This document shows, piece after piece, positions 63,721-64,000 of a stretch of 64,000 bases of DNA. Positions within the stretch are counted from its first letter, which is position 1. The number at the start of each line of letters is the position of its first letter. The position numbers and the translations under genes are program-made. The DNA is taken from the NCBI RefSeq assembly GCF_029223285.1, contig NZ_JARHUJ010000002.1, positions 682,001 through 746,000 on the forward strand, read 5' to 3'. The DNA is from Paraflavitalea sp. CAU 1676 (GTDB taxonomy: Bacteria > Bacteroidota > Bacteroidia > Chitinophagales > Chitinophagaceae). The notes below the pieces were generated by a model. That model was given only the letters and a program-made list of their open reading frames with translations, was not told the DNA's origin and searched no databases.

Positions 63721-64000
63721 ATGAAATACCACAAGATCTCTTTTTGTACGGTATGCATGAACCGTACTATGCACCTGAAGTCAACGCTGCTGCGTAATAT
63801 CGAAGACAATCTTCACTATCCTCACCTTGAATATGTTTTGCTGAATTATGGATCGAAAGACGACATGCACGACTGGGTGCAAACGCATTTCGATGCCTAC
63901 CTGCAATCCGGCCTCCTTAAATATTACCGCACGGATTTTCCGGATGTATTTAAAATGAGCCATGCGAAGAACATGGCCTTCCGCCTGGCTACCGGCGATA
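63721..64000 (+). CDS. Glycosyltransferase family 2-like protein, N-terminal part; cut by window end
   Basis: From ATG 63721 the frame is open to the window end (93 codons): MKYHKISFCTVCMNRTMHLKSTLLRNIEDN, then LEYVLLNYGSKDDMHDWV and YYRTDFPDVFKMSHAKNMAFRLATGD. The first strand-loop (SFCTVCMNR), the LNYGSKDD motif and the SHAKNMAFRLATGD stretch before the DxD match the GT-A fold of family 2 enzymes that start with IS(F/V)CTVCMNR. It would transfer a sugar in the cytosol; the substrate is unknown. The catalytic DxD lies outside the window. Confidence 0.8.
   Translation, partial: MKYHKISFCTVCMNRTMHLKSTLLRNIEDNLHYPHLEYVLLNYGSKDDMHDWVQTHFDAYLQSGLLKYYRTDFPDVFKMSHAKNMAFRLATGD

Overview
The window looks like chromosome of a Bacteroidota bacterium, most likely of the Chitinophagaceae type. 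Reasons: a SusC/SusD-type glycan-uptake locus, several exported proteins with type IX secretion (T9SS) C-terminal domains, SprB-type adhesin repeats, many Bacteroidota lipoproteins, and promoters of the Bacteroidota kind (TTTG, about 20 bases, then TAnnTTTG). No rRNA, tRNA, CRISPR array, transposase or integrase was recognised. Both ends cut genes: a CHAT peptidase on the left and a glycosyltransferase on the right.

Layout. 1-5.2 kb: CHAT peptidase end, a large SprB-repeat/T9SS type B surface protein broken by one in-frame TGA, and an S41 peptidase. 5.3-10.3 kb: a membrane protein, a LacI-type regulator and, divergent from it, myo-inositol oxygenase and a sodium:solute symporter, with LacI-like operators between them. 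10.3-15.3 kb: small accessory genes, a siderophore-interacting flavoprotein divergent from an AraC regulator, and an orphan T9SS sorting domain. 15.6-24.1 kb: a T9SS type B protein, a GH29 fucosidase, a Rossmann protein, a thioesterase and a DUF1080 protein that share the same N-terminal peptide, and hypotheticals. 24.2-31.3 kb: a GHL10-type glycosyl hydrolase with T9SS tail, an FAD oxidoreductase, a GlxA-type regulator and small exported proteins. 31.4-33.8 kb: a TonB-dependent siderophore-type receptor.

34-51.4 kb is one polysaccharide utilisation locus: GntR regulator, symporter, clan GH-D-like lipoprotein, then SusC, SusD, two surface lipoproteins of the DUF5126/DUF5000 and DUF4998/DUF5013 kinds, a GH95 alpha-fucosidase and a GH36 alpha-galactosidase, closed by a strong terminator. 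A nearly identical 19-base element lies over the promoters of both halves, so the GntR protein probably controls both. The enzymes suggest a glycan with terminal alpha-fucose and alpha-galactose.

51.4-56.2 kb: amidohydrolase, an ArsR/AHSA1 pair with a clear autoregulatory promoter, and housekeeping-type small genes. 56.5-61.4 kb holds the most notable system: a trypsin-co-occurring (TRYPCO1-like) protein overlapping a 1555-residue protein with an N-terminal trypsin-like protease, a STAND/NACHT-type NTPase and a long helical-repeat C-terminus. This is the architecture of an NLR-like bacterial conflict (probably antiphage) module. 61.6-64 kb: an OmpA-family lipoprotein, a small lipoprotein and the start of a glycosyltransferase.
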